From positions 8,206 through 72,205 of the forward strand of contig JAJEKB010020817.1 in NCBI GenBank assembly GCA_022393335.1: 64,000 nucleotides of DNA, in the 5' to 3' direction. The translations under genes and the position numbers were made by a program. How positions within the stretch are numbered: position 1 is the stretch's first letter; every line of letters begins with the position of its first letter. Positions 34,379 to 46,052 of this stretch are shown piece after piece. The notes under the pieces are model-generated. The model ran no database searches, was not told where the DNA came from, and worked only from the letters and a program-made list of their open reading frames with translations. The DNA comes from Macrotrachela quadricornifera. Taxonomy: Eukaryota > Rotifera > Eurotatoria > Philodinida > Philodinidae.

Positions 34379-35153
34379 CTAATTAGGTAATTGAAATATG
34401 AAATACAAAGGATAGCCGTTTAATCTGCTCCATCTGAAAGCTAAGTTTCAACAACAACAATTCTTATCAAAATTTTATTATGATGAACTTTATGGTACAT
34501 TTATTAAAATTTTTAAATAGAATTTTCTATACTTTATATAGATGATATTCATTTTTATGGTTTTTATAATGATTCATGGAATCCACGTGCTTATCCAATA
34601 TCACTTTTTATGCCTGAAACTGCTGTTGTATGTCTACCAAGTTTCAGTACATGGTATCAAGCAATAACAAATGTATCAGATTTAGATTTTTAGAATGATT
34701 TTGTTGAACATCGACAATATTATGATGATGGGCAGATAATATTAATGTGTTTTATCTAGATATCATTTTATTGCATGGTAAAATGATTAAAAGAAAAACT
34801 TTAATCCTTATCCACACTCCCAAAATCTTTCAGAATCCCTAGTGACATATATCGAATCCACTGATCAATTGATATGATTGATCTAAAGATAAGTCAAGGT
34901 TAACTTTTTCTTATTGGCCAACTATATTTAATATTTTATTTAGAAATATAATGGGTTTATTATATTGGCAACTATATGAAATTTGGTAAGCATCATGAAA
35001 GCAACAATTTCATTATATGTTATCAATGAATTTTTTCATGCATTTTCATACGATGTTTCTATGAATTCATCCGAAACACAACATCTAGCTGATCTTCTAT
35101 ATTCAATATTAATGAAAGATTTTCATTATAATAAATGGATTTCATGTGTTTAA

Positions 35154-36458
35154 ATTAACAAAAACAATTACTTTTCATTCATGGATAGCAATAATAAATT
35201 ACAATCGTAATTTTATTTTTCTATAATTTTTAAAAATCAGATAAATTAATTTAAATATTTTGATTGATTATTGTATAAAGTTGAAAGAATATTTATTTGT
35301 TAATCTTCTTATTTCTTTTGGTTAAAAGTTAAAATTTTCTTTATCATATTTCTGTTTTACTAGTAAAGATAAGTGAGACAATTTCCTTTTTATTTTTTAA
35401 TCGAAATTAATCTTCGCTTCAATAGACGTACAAATTACTTCCTTCTCTATTTAAGAGCCATCCTGGAACGTAAAAAAGCAAAAAAAATCAAATATATTTT
35501 TTTAAGTGTCATTGAAGTATAATTTTCATTGAATAGTTTATTTTTTCAACATATACATCTATGTCATTTATACTATTGTTTGTTTTTGCATGTATTTATA
35601 GGATTATATGTAAAATTTTAGTCTTTTAAGTCTTGTACATCATTTTCAAAATGATTTCGGACCATGATTTTATATGATTGAAAATTGACTCAACACACAA
35701 GAAAAAACTAATATCTTCAGATCACACAAGGCTCAATATTTACATGAATTTAGACAGAGTAATTTACAGTATGAAATATGGTGCTAGTTCCAATTGTGTT
35801 TGTCCTACTATTAACTAAGGAATAAAAATGATTTTTATCCTGTATAGAAGACTCTTAGAATATTAATTCGTCAACTGAATCATAGTATCAAAAGTTTTAG
35901 GATCAAGATCGCTCCGCAATCGACAGAGAAATAATAGGTATTTTTCTAACAAATCAAGGACTTTGATTTTCTAGGGTTATGTTCTGAAAAACTATACAAA
36001 AACCAACTTTTAAGTCATTATACGCACGGCTGATGAAAAAAACTTTTCGAATGTTCCATATGTCTGCTCTTTTGTATATATGTTATAATCAAATGTATTA
36101 GAAAACTTTTCATATCTCTTTTGCTATTCTTATTATTCAACAAATTTTTGCTGGATATTATCTATATCATTTATTTATTCTTGGTTTATGTAATAATCTA
36201 TATTTGTTACTCTTGATCTTTTATTTTTATATACGGCATTGTAAAGTATAATTATTACTATTATATTACTGATTATTTCTATAGTTTAATTTAATTTGAA
36301 AACTAGTGTTAAAACATTGACTAAGGGATTTTCAAACAGTAGTTAAATCAAATTTTTTGACAATGAAAATATTCTTTTGTGTGAAAGTCTATTTTTTGAT
36401 AAAAAAAAATAAACTGTTGTACGAATACCATATATGAAAGAAGAACAAAAGTTTATTT
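35154..36458. other. Intergenic, nothing recognised
   Basis: AT-rich sequence between the beta-mannosidase pseudogene and the convergent ZC2HC1 gene. No domain-bearing frame or clear repeat was found. Confidence 0.45.
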
Positions 36459-38488
36459 TTAACGTCTGGAACCACATTGAGGACAATAACGAGCTGATGC
36501 ATTATTAAAAACACCACCACATTCACCACATCGTATACTGGATGGTGGTGGTCGTCCAACAGCAGTTGGTCTCGTAGAATTATATTGACCATTACTATGC
36601 TGATATCGTGATTGACTATAAGAAGAGGGAGCTGCTCGTGGAGGTGGTGCTCGACGCACGTATGGACTTGCTTCATCACTTCTTTGACGAGCACGTACAT
36701 TTAAACTTGTATTCTCTTTAGTACGTCCTGTGCGCATAAGTACAGGTTGTTGAACAGGTTGACGAGCAGGTCGTTCATAATAATCATCTTCATCCTTAAT
36801 TAAAACAAGTCTGATGGGAAGCTATTTGTAAAATAACTTACTTCTGGTGCATAATAATCAGCTGTAGGCGTCGGTTCATCTTTAGAACCAAAGCCAAAGA
36901 ATTTTCGAAAACTATCCCAACCACCACCTGTTGATTTACGTGGCGGTGGCGGTGGTCGTGGTGGTAGTTGTTGTTGTTGTAATCTAAGCATAGGTTTGTT
37001 ATAAAAATATTTATTTAAAAAGCTTACTGAGATGGATTTCGTCGAACTATCATAGGAGCTGAGTTGCTATGTTTATAACCATTATTATAAACATCATGTT
37101 GACCAGAATACATTTCTGAACTAGATGATTGTTGTTTATGAGATGATGATTGTTGTATAGGAAGTGTTCGTCCCTAAAACAAAAAATTTTTTTTTAAAAA
37201 ATATTCTATATATGTATAGATATGCATTTATATTGAAATATGGTTATACTCTATCAAATTGTTGATTAGGTTTAGAAGATTGTGTTTGTTTTCGTCCATG
37301 CTGTGTTTGGCAACTAAATGAAGCAAAAATTATATATGAGATTAAAAAAAGTTCTTACAAAGGTATATGACGTTTAGCAGCATGTTCATTAAAATTACGA
37401 TGACAGTAAGGGCATGAAACATAATCTTAATAAATAGTATAAATATGAAAAAAGAAGAAAAGATAAAGAAAAGAATCAACCTGATGGAACTTCACTCGGT
37501 CGAAAAGCTGGTAATGGTCCTCCTTGTTTCATAGCAAGAGTAACAGATCGAGCTTCACGAATTGATTGAATCAATTGTCTATGCTTCTCTCTCCAATTTG
37601 GCTTCGATTTAGATTTTGACTAGGATTTTAAATATATCAAAGTTAATAGTTTAAGCATAGCTTTTTTTTATTATTATTCTTACTCTATCATCCTGAGCTC
37701 GAACTTCACCATTATATATCTAAATTTTATGATAAATGCATTTTTTTTATATTATACAATTAATATATTCACCTGCGCTGTCCTTTTAGTTGCTTTGTAT
37801 GGCACATCAGAATCTTTGGCTCGTTGTTTTCCAGCATCGAATACTTTTCGTTTTTTATTTGTAATTTTCCGACAAATAGATTGATGCTTTTTCTATAATT
37901 TATAATTCAATTATTGAACCCTGGTAATAATGCAATAAGAGTGGTCCTATATCATTATTCTATCCCAACAAAGTCCTTGAATGTATGACCAAAAAAGAAA
38001 CATAAGGACTATTTTCTTTATCAATTATAATAGATAACGAAATAGGAGATGAAAAAAAAACATGATCATTTTGTTCTTATAGAATATTCACCGGAAAAAA
38101 TGTCTCTTTTTCACTCTTATATATTACAACTCATGTTGTCATTAAAAAAATAAACTTATGTCCTGAGTATTCTATCAAACAATAATAATGATGACATTAA
38201 GTATAATTTCTGATATTTTCATTGACTTAAGTTTTGAATTCTATATTCAAACTCAAACTTTGCTGAAAATTTCCCATGTTTAAATTGTATTAGTTTTCAT
38301 ATTCATGTTAATCATCACATTGGAAAATCATTATTATCTCACCAATGTATCTACATTGAATTGTCGTCCACAAATTTGACATGCTTGTAAACGTACACGA
38401 TGGCTTGGAAATTCTTGAAAACAAACATAAATAATGCCATAGAGATTTGTTTCGTCTTTTGTTTCTCACCTGTCAGATCGTCATCCAT
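36459..38488 (-). CDS. ZC2HC1: Zinc finger C2HC domain-containing protein 1
   Basis: Multi-exon gene starting MDDDLT at 38488. Two C2HC fingers are visible: CQICGRQFNVDTL..KKHQSIC (exons near 38345-38390 and 37790-37890), followed by KKRKVFDAGKQRAKDSD as in animal ZC2HC1A/B, and CPYCHRNFNEHAAKRHIPLC (about 37360-37430). Between them lies KPNWREKHRQLIQSIREARS. The middle is Ser/Gln/Pro-rich with a PPRPPPPPRK run (36950) and a DSFRKFFGFGSK patch. The C-terminus is a zinc ribbon, RCGECGGVFNNASARYCPQC then GSRR, matching the family's end. Function in animals is poorly known; zinc binding is the safe statement. One intron is long (about 37893-38340). Confidence 0.88.
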
Positions 38489-41400
38489 CTTTTAAATGAA
38501 ATATACAGATGTGAATGCTTTTTTTACTCTAGCATGCATATGGATGCAACAAAAAAAATCTGATCAACAAAAAAACGTTTCTTCTATGGCAACAACACCA
38601 TCAGTATGACAGAACAGGTCAAAACTCATGTCTCTACCTATTTACTGCTATTAAAGAAAAAAAAAAAAAAGAACAAAATAGCAATGATTAAAATTTGTGT
38701 ACAATAATAGAGAGAAAAAAGAAAAATTATTATTGATTTCATTTTATTAAGCTTACTGATTACATATATTAGTCAATTGTTTTATTATTTTAAAGAAAAA
38801 GAAAAACGTTCATTAAGTTTTCTATTTTAAATATGTTGCTTAGTTGCAAATTATACGGTTGAATGATTTTAATTGAACAATCATTTTCAGATGTTTTAAA
38901 GAGAAACAAAAAAAGAAAGGACGAGAAACTCATTATTTATAGAATCTATCATAAATTTTATGGCTTGATTACAATCTGTTTTAGAAGTTATTATGAAAAA
39001 AAAAAAGAATTAAAAGTTTTCTTTTTCTAATAAATATGATTTTTTACAATTCATTAATTGTTCATTATGATCTCGACAAGTATGTATATGACTTCACAAA
39101 TCTAGTTCTTCTTTTCCTTTTATTAAAAAAAAATAAATAATAAATTAAAATAAAAACAAAGTAAATTAAGTATACTAGAGATAAATTAATTATATCTCAT
39201 ATTATTTTATATAAAAAAAATTTTGTTATATTCTAAATAAAGAACAAAAAAAAATAATTTTTATCGTCGAATGATTTGACGTATTAGGTAGAAGACGTTG
39301 AATCTAGTGTTGATATGAAATAGTCAAAACACTAAATCAAAGGTCTTCCAAATGAACGTCATGAAAATATATTTTTTTAATAACTAAAATGAAAGTTGAC
39401 TTACATAATTAAATGTTTTAATAATGTCATAGGTTTTTTTTTTTTTTGTATGTAAAGATCTATACACGTCGTTTCTTGAAGATTATTTCCTTATCGTTGT
39501 TCCCTAGAGAATAGAAAAGAAGAAGATGAAGAAAAGAGGATGATGTTGATGATGATTGAGTCTAAACAGCAGCTTGCTGACGGCACCGGAATGTGTGTGC
39601 GTGTGAAGAAGAAAAAGGTGGGCAAAAAAAGCAAAAGCTCGTGCACGTTTTTATTCTAAACTAACTCTTCATCAATCATTATTGACGATGCCCGGACCGA
39701 CATGAGGACAATCTAATAAAAGGAGCCGTCGGTCTTGTCGTAGTGTCGTGTCACGCCTGAATCGCGTCCATCTTCTTTTTACTTCATTTTTTATTTTTTT
39801 TTCTTCTTCTCCCTCTTTCTCTTTTAATTATGTATGCATGCATACAACTCATTCGTTTCTTTACTTACTTGATATGAAAGAGGCGTTCAACCGTGAAGAG
39901 ACACGTGTATGAATATATGTATGTCGGAAAACCGCCGTCATTATTCGCTGCTACTGCTGTCATACAATATAACAAACCTAGTGAGTAAAGTTCATCATCA
40001 ACACCGCCCTTCGTTTTTCTTTTACTTCTTCTTCTTCTTCTTCTTCTTTTCTTCTTCTTCTTCTTTCTTCTATGTGTGATGGGCATACTTTGCTCGTTTT
40101 TCTTTGCTCTGTTGAACGGTGACGGGAACCAGGCGGCAAGTAGGCGTTTCACTTTTCTTCCTCTTATATTCTTCTTCTGTTTCTTCTAGTGTATCTAATC
40201 CTTGTTCTGAACTTTTCTCTATTCTTTAGATCTTTACCTTTATGTCATAAACATACTTACATTGCCATAAGACATTAGTAAGTCTCTAAACTATCTTCAT
40301 CGATGTATTAAACTAATAAAGTCATCAACTTACTTTTGTTAAAAATGACTACATCTATTTTATTTTATCAAGATATATACATAGATCAACTATCTATATG
40401 TTGTGAATCAATTTGCTATTGCTCACATTTGTAGCTCTCCTAAACAGAATGAATATGACGTTCATTTCATCTAGTCTATGACTCTCACTTTTTTTTGTCT
40501 TTCTTCTTTCTCTTATTCTCTTATTTTCCTTTTTTATATCTTAAAAAAAGTGAGTAGGTATCTACACAACAGAGACATATACTCAACAGTTAAAACAAGA
40601 GAGCAACGGATGATTAGTCTATGCTACAAGAAATGACGAAGAGAAGAGAAAAACTTTTTTTCCCTAGTGAAACTTGTAAAAAGAGAAAGTAAAGGAGAGA
40701 GAGAGAACAAGAGAGAAAATGTCTTCTTTGTTCTATGCAGAAAAAAAAACTGAAAAATGAAGTGAGATCAAATGAAGAATATATGCGTGCTGTCAAATGT
40801 TTGGACAAATAGACTAGTCTGTCTATCTTTATTAGTAATTGATCGTAGTCACTAACAAGCGTAGGAATATTTTATTTCATTGTTTTACTATATTTGATGT
40901 CAAATTTTTATAATAATAATAATTCTTATCAATTTGTTTTTTTCTTCTTCTTCAAATTCAAATAAGAAAAATATTATAATAAAAAAAAAAAGAAAAGGAA
41001 AGCATCAGTCAATTTAGTTATCTTTTCTTTGCTAAGCAATTTACGTTCACTTTTTTTTTTCTATATTTTATCTTCAATCTTGTTTTTTTTTATCAAATGT
41101 GTTTTAACGGAAATAACTTTAAATATAACATTTTGTCAGTCTATTGAACAAACAGGTAGAACATGATAAGAGGTAAAAAATGAAAGATAGATTGAATAAA
41201 TGTCATCATCCGTTGATTCTTATTATGGTTCGTTGTTTTCCGGAACATCTGTCTTTGTATGTAATTCGAGCATGTGTTTAGTTTATTCATTCCTTTCCAC
41301 TGAATACATATCTTCTAAACGGGCGTGAATAGATACAGTAGAAGAAAAAAAAACGTTTCTATTAAAAAAAAAATGTATACACACACACGATTGCATTAAT

Positions 41401-41570
41401 AAAATGAGAAAAAGGCAAGATAAACGAATAAATGAGATATAAATAAATGATATAGAGATATTTTTTTTTGTTGTTTTTGTTTTTTTCTAAAATGTTCACT
41501 GTTATTTTAATGAAACATTGAACCAATACTCGTGCTTTGAAATCAATTAATTGAAAGAAAATGAAATCAA
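38489..41570. other. 3-kb gap with microsatellite and a GC-richer island
   Basis: No supported gene. A CTT microsatellite lies at about 40024-40070 and creates spurious Lys/Arg-rich frames. 39545-39775 is clearly richer in G and C than its surroundings and contains several CpG-type words (GCCGTCGGTC, CGCGTCC, CCCGGACCG). It may be a promoter or an unrecognised RNA gene. Confidence 0.4.
40024..40070. repeat. (CTT)n microsatellite
   Basis: Interrupted run of CTT triplets over about 47 bp. Non-coding context. Confidence 0.8.
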
Positions 41571-44059
41571 TTATTCGCGACTAACATTGTCACTACTATT
41601 GCTACTACCAATTGTTGGATAAAGGCTAGCATTTCCACTTGATGAATTTTCATTTGTAATTAAATGACGTTTACTTGGAGGTACAAGATGTTCAGGCAAT
41701 GTATTTGGTAATTCATGACCATCTAATTTAATTTTAACTAAAATAAGAATTCATTTTTTAGTTTTGTTTTTTCTATTATTATAAAAAGAATAAATTAATT
41801 AATACTTACTAAGATGTTGAGATAAAGCCCATTCATCAATATCAAGCATGCCATCTTTATCAATATCACTTAATTTCCATACACGACCAAGTACATTATT
41901 GGGCTATCATTAATCATATAAATAAGAATAAAAAAAATTTTAAACTTACAAGTTTTGATTTAATCATTTCTTGTTTCGCTGATGCTCCACTAATTTTACC
42001 ATTTTGTGGTAAAAGTTGTTGAAATACTTCATCATATTCATGTCTTGATCGTGTAACAATCCAATCTGATTCTCCAACACCAGCATTAATACCTTCAACA
42101 CCACCATATTCAAATGGTGTTGCTTGTTGATCAGTAAATATTGTACTTGATGGTGATATTGAATTATTTGTTGTTTGTGTTTGTAATTGTAAATAAGCTT
42201 GTTCTTCTTGTGGTATCATACTCATTAATTTTGGTACATCTTCAGAAAGCATTTTATCAACACGATCAAGTAATTTTTTATCTAACGGTTTAAATTTAGT
42301 AAAATCCTAAAAAAAAATTTTTTTCAAAATAATTTTATTAATGATAATAAAGAAATTGTTTTTTTTTTTTTATCAAACCATATTTCGTAAGATGTCTTGC
42401 ATACGATCTAATTTAGGAAAATCACCAAGTGGAATATTTTGTTCACGTTGAATTTTTTCATAAACTAGATGTAATTTCTAAATAAAAGAGAGTATTAGTT
42501 TTGTTTGTTTTTTTTTATTAAAAATTTAATTGAAAATATTTACATTGATTAATTCTTTACGTTTGGAATCTTTACCAAAAACACTTGGCATACTTTCTTT
42601 TAATTCACTAATAATTAATGCATGTACTTTTGCTAAACGAGCACGTTTAATCAGATCATTTAATTTTCGAAGTGTTGCTGTTTTTGGTAATGATTCTAAA
42701 TATAATTTTTGTTTAAAAATATATTTAAATAAAATAGAAGCAAAAATAAACAAATATTTTCTCTTACTTTATACATATTTTCATTAATTTATTGTATATA
42801 TTAAATTATAAACATAACTCTAACTATTTCAAAGTTATGCAAAAACTTTTTTTTCTACTTGTTTACATAGTCTACAAATTTCTTATATGATCTATCATAA
42901 TGGCATATAAGAATAGAAGAAAAAGAGGAAAAAGAATTCTCTATAAAGATTTTGATTATATTGTAACTATGTTTTCGGAAGTCTCAAAAGTCATTGATTA
43001 CTATTTCCTATATAGAATGTCTCTTAGGTCTTCTATACAACTGAGAAAGAAACAATCCAAAAATGATTTAATATTTCATATCGTATATAATATATCATTA
43101 TTTACCTAAATCATCAAACAGATCTTTTGTTTCTAATTCAAATAAACGTCTATTTGAATCAAAATTTAAAGGTTTTGACCAAAATGATCCAACATAAACT
43201 CGACAAACTTCAGGTGTTCCAAGTACTTTTCCTAATGACCACATTAATGCCCCATAAACTCTCATTAATGCTTGATGATCAACAGAATCAGCTTTATTTA
43301 ATACAATACGAATTTTATCATCATTACGTCGTAAAACTTCTATTGCACGTTTTAATTCATCAGATATATCAAGTGATGAAACATCAAATAAAAGTAATAT
43401 ACGATCACAACGATCAGCAAACCATTCAAGTACTTGAGTAAATTCATAACCACGATCAACACGTTGTTTTTCACCAGCTAATATACCAGGTGTATCAATA
43501 AATGTAACAGTTTCTAATATATCATTACGTAATTGTGAACAAACGAAACGATTTAAAAAAGCATTGCCAAATTTTGATAATGGTCGAAATGGTTTTGTTG
43601 GATCAACAACTAAAGCATTACCCGGAACTGTACCAGGATGATCATGATGCATTATTGCAATAAATGAATCAGTTGTTGGTTCTAAAAAAAAAACAAAAAA
43701 TTAATTATAAACTATAGAAAAATTTAGATAATTTTTCTTTGTTTACCTGGTCCAATACGAATCCCAGGAAAGTCTTCCTAAATAAGAAAAATCAAGTATT
43801 AGAAATAGAAAAAAGAAATAAGAGAATTTACATTTAGTAAATAACGAATAAATGTTGTTTTTCCAACTGAATATTGTCCAACAAGCAGCACCATAGGTTT
43901 AGCCGAAAAATCACTATCATCAAGTTGTGGTGAATGAAATTCATGAAATTTATATGTTTCTTCAAGTGGTAATAATTTTGTTTTATATACTTGTTTTAAA
44001 CCTTCAGCAACATTGGTATAAATATCTTTTTTAGCAGTATCTTTCTTCCAAAACGGCAT
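41571..44059 (-). CDS. EHD1: EH domain-containing protein (EHD1/3-like dynamin-family ATPase)
   Basis: Endosomal membrane-remodelling ATPase. It starts [20 protein letters not shown] at 44059 directly after an AG. The P-loop is [15 protein letters not shown], followed over two introns by [18 protein letters not shown]. Switch/G3 is [13 protein letters not shown] and G4 is VLNKAD. Then come [26 protein letters not shown] and the helical domain [20 protein letters not shown]. The C-terminal EH domain reads [20 protein letters not shown] through an EF-hand loop [13 protein letters not shown] to [19 protein letters not shown], plus about 25 extra Ser/Asn-rich residues. An insertion of 20-25 polar residues precedes the EH domain. 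The intron at about 42740-43108 is the longest. Which vertebrate paralogue it corresponds to cannot be decided here. Confidence 0.93.
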
Positions 44060-46052
44060 CTATAATAGATTGAAAATATAAATTAAGATGATGACTTTAT
44101 GATTTTTTTATTAAAAGGATTCACTATAAATAATCGATAAGAGATTTATTCGGATAAAATATTCTTTTTTTTTCTTCTTTGTTGTCACTCGATCGAGTGA
44201 GTGATAAAATCGACGAGAAGGAATGTATATATGTAGATATTATTTGTATGTTCTTTTTCGGGCATTCTCATTGATGACTCATCATAAGCAAATAAAAGAG
44301 TGAATGAGATGAAAAGAAAAGAAACAAACAAAATCGATTTGATTACTAATATGTTCTTATATTAAATGAATCATTAAACTTCGAACAAATGATTAAATAG
44401 TTAATGTTATCATTATGATTAAATTAAAATAATAATATCCAGATAGATGAGTGAAAAGCTTTTGTAATATTGAAGTTTAATTAGAATAAAGATGTCGTTA
44501 GTAGACTTATGTATAATGTCAATTCGTAGTAAAAACTTGAGATAATTTAAAATAAAGCGCAAAAATAAATAAAATTGAAACATCCTTATAAATTTTTCAT
44601 TTTAACTAAAAAGAGATGATAATAGATCAGCCTACGCTGACTTGAATTTATATCAATATTAACATGTTTTTTAGTATACGATTTCTCATACTTTTCTTAA
44701 TCTCAAATAATCTCTTATACATTCATATAGGTTCTCATTTTTGAAATTATCAAATTTTTTCTTTAGAAAAGAACAATTAACGCAAACTTCCATATTGCAA
44801 ACAGTTATTTTAGATAAAAATTACCTCAACATTCGGATCAAATATACAATAATACACATCCGACACATTAAGTTTAAGTAAAGATTTTTCTTACTGAATG
44901 TTATATGATTGTGAAAAATACATTCAACATGTGAGGATTCTCAGATTAGGCAGATATAAAGATTGAACAATAATTAAACAAAAAATATTCAGTATAATAC
45001 AAGTAAATGCAAACAAAGATTAACTATTTTAATTATAGAAAAAATACAAATACAAGGTAAAAAATGAACTCGTATACTTAAAATTTTTTTCAACTGTTCG
45101 TGTATAAGCTGATTAAGGTATGATGAAATAGACAGACAATTTTTTATCCTTTGACCTTCAAGTCAAATATTACTCATTTAAGTTAATCATTGATTGAAAA
45201 AATAATTCTTAAAGATTATCAACTTGTACTGAAATTAGAAGATAAAATTCAAAAAAAAATAATATAAATTTATTTCATAATATTAATATTTTGTCCAATA
45301 TTGAACCTAAACGAAAAGTAAATGTTCTTCCCAATTTAATTAAACTCAATCTTTCTTGTAGAAATTATTTGATGATTATTATGATATTCTTTCATTTCGA
45401 TTATTCTCATATAATAAATCTACTTCTTTGAATATATTCGTCAATTTAAACAACAATCTAAGATTGATATACAAGAATGTTTTGATTTTATTTTCTTCAT
45501 ATTATCATTTAGCATTGGATTTTATTCTTGATCATGCGATGGAATAGATTACTTTGTGTTATTTTCCAAGGAAAAATACGATCTAAAAATTTCTATTTGA
45601 TGACTAATAAAATTATAGGAAGAAAATCATGCTCCCATATATATTATCAAAAACTGCCGTAGATTTTAATTAGAACTGATTTGGATTCTGACGATTAGTG
45701 AGAAAGAAGTAATACCACTAGCGATATTAGTCGTGTCAAACATAGGTGTCGCGCATAAATAATATTCTATTTATCCCATTCTTTGGACATTTCTTACACT
45801 ATTAAACAGAATTTCTACGTTCTGGTCTTGTTCCATTGCCAATGAGTTCAGTAATTCATATCTCTTGATCCGAAAATATTCATGCGATTGGTCTGTGTAA
45901 TATAGTCACAACTAACGACGAGACCATTTGTATTTATATTTGCATTCTGCCGTGTGTAATTTCATCATTAAACGGCAAAGTTTTAAATATCGCTTGAATA
46001 GTGTTGTTCTTCTGTTATTTTAAGTTTCATCATCTAAAGGTAAGACTACATT
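44060..46052. other. Divergent intergenic region between EHD and PARP1
   Basis: Two kilobases of AT-rich sequence separating divergently transcribed genes. It should hold both promoters. I see no coding frame or clear repeat. Confidence 0.4.

Larger units (their letters stand above)
33076..35153 (+). pseudogene. Beta-mannosidase pseudogene (MANBA-like), broken
   Basis: Lysosomal beta-mannosidase (GH2) remnant. The 5' part keeps ATG, signal peptide (LYYIFFFVVFLLLFSFSNS) and conserved IPGTIHTILLAANQIPEPYF and NLRSLVYSSWTFTKNF. After DLTNSMF the frame shifts; a second segment (33494-33655) reads NVQHGECHIQFIRKELCLFS and then is lost. After about 780 bp of foreign sequence, 34530-34780 reads DIHFYGFYNDSWNPRAYPIS then LPSFSTW and VEHRQYYDDGQ with an internal stop. 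34945-34990 reads MGLLYWQLYEIW, and 35030-35153 ends with a degraded C-terminus. The large middle of the gene is missing. The order of segments matches animal MANBA. An assembly gap of 10 N lies at 33413-33422. Confidence 0.85.

Noticed and set aside
36389..36700. Minus-strand 103-codon frame over the ZC2HC1 3' end
   Set aside because: Wrong frame of the zinc-ribbon exon. The other frame gives CGECGG..CPQCGSRR.
39865..40152. Minus-strand frame rich in Lys/Arg
   Set aside because: It is a translation of the CTT microsatellite, with no domain and no splice or start context.
42900..43109. Plus-strand Lys/Arg-rich frame in an EHD intron
   Set aside because: Lies within the longest EHD intron, low complexity, no homology signal.
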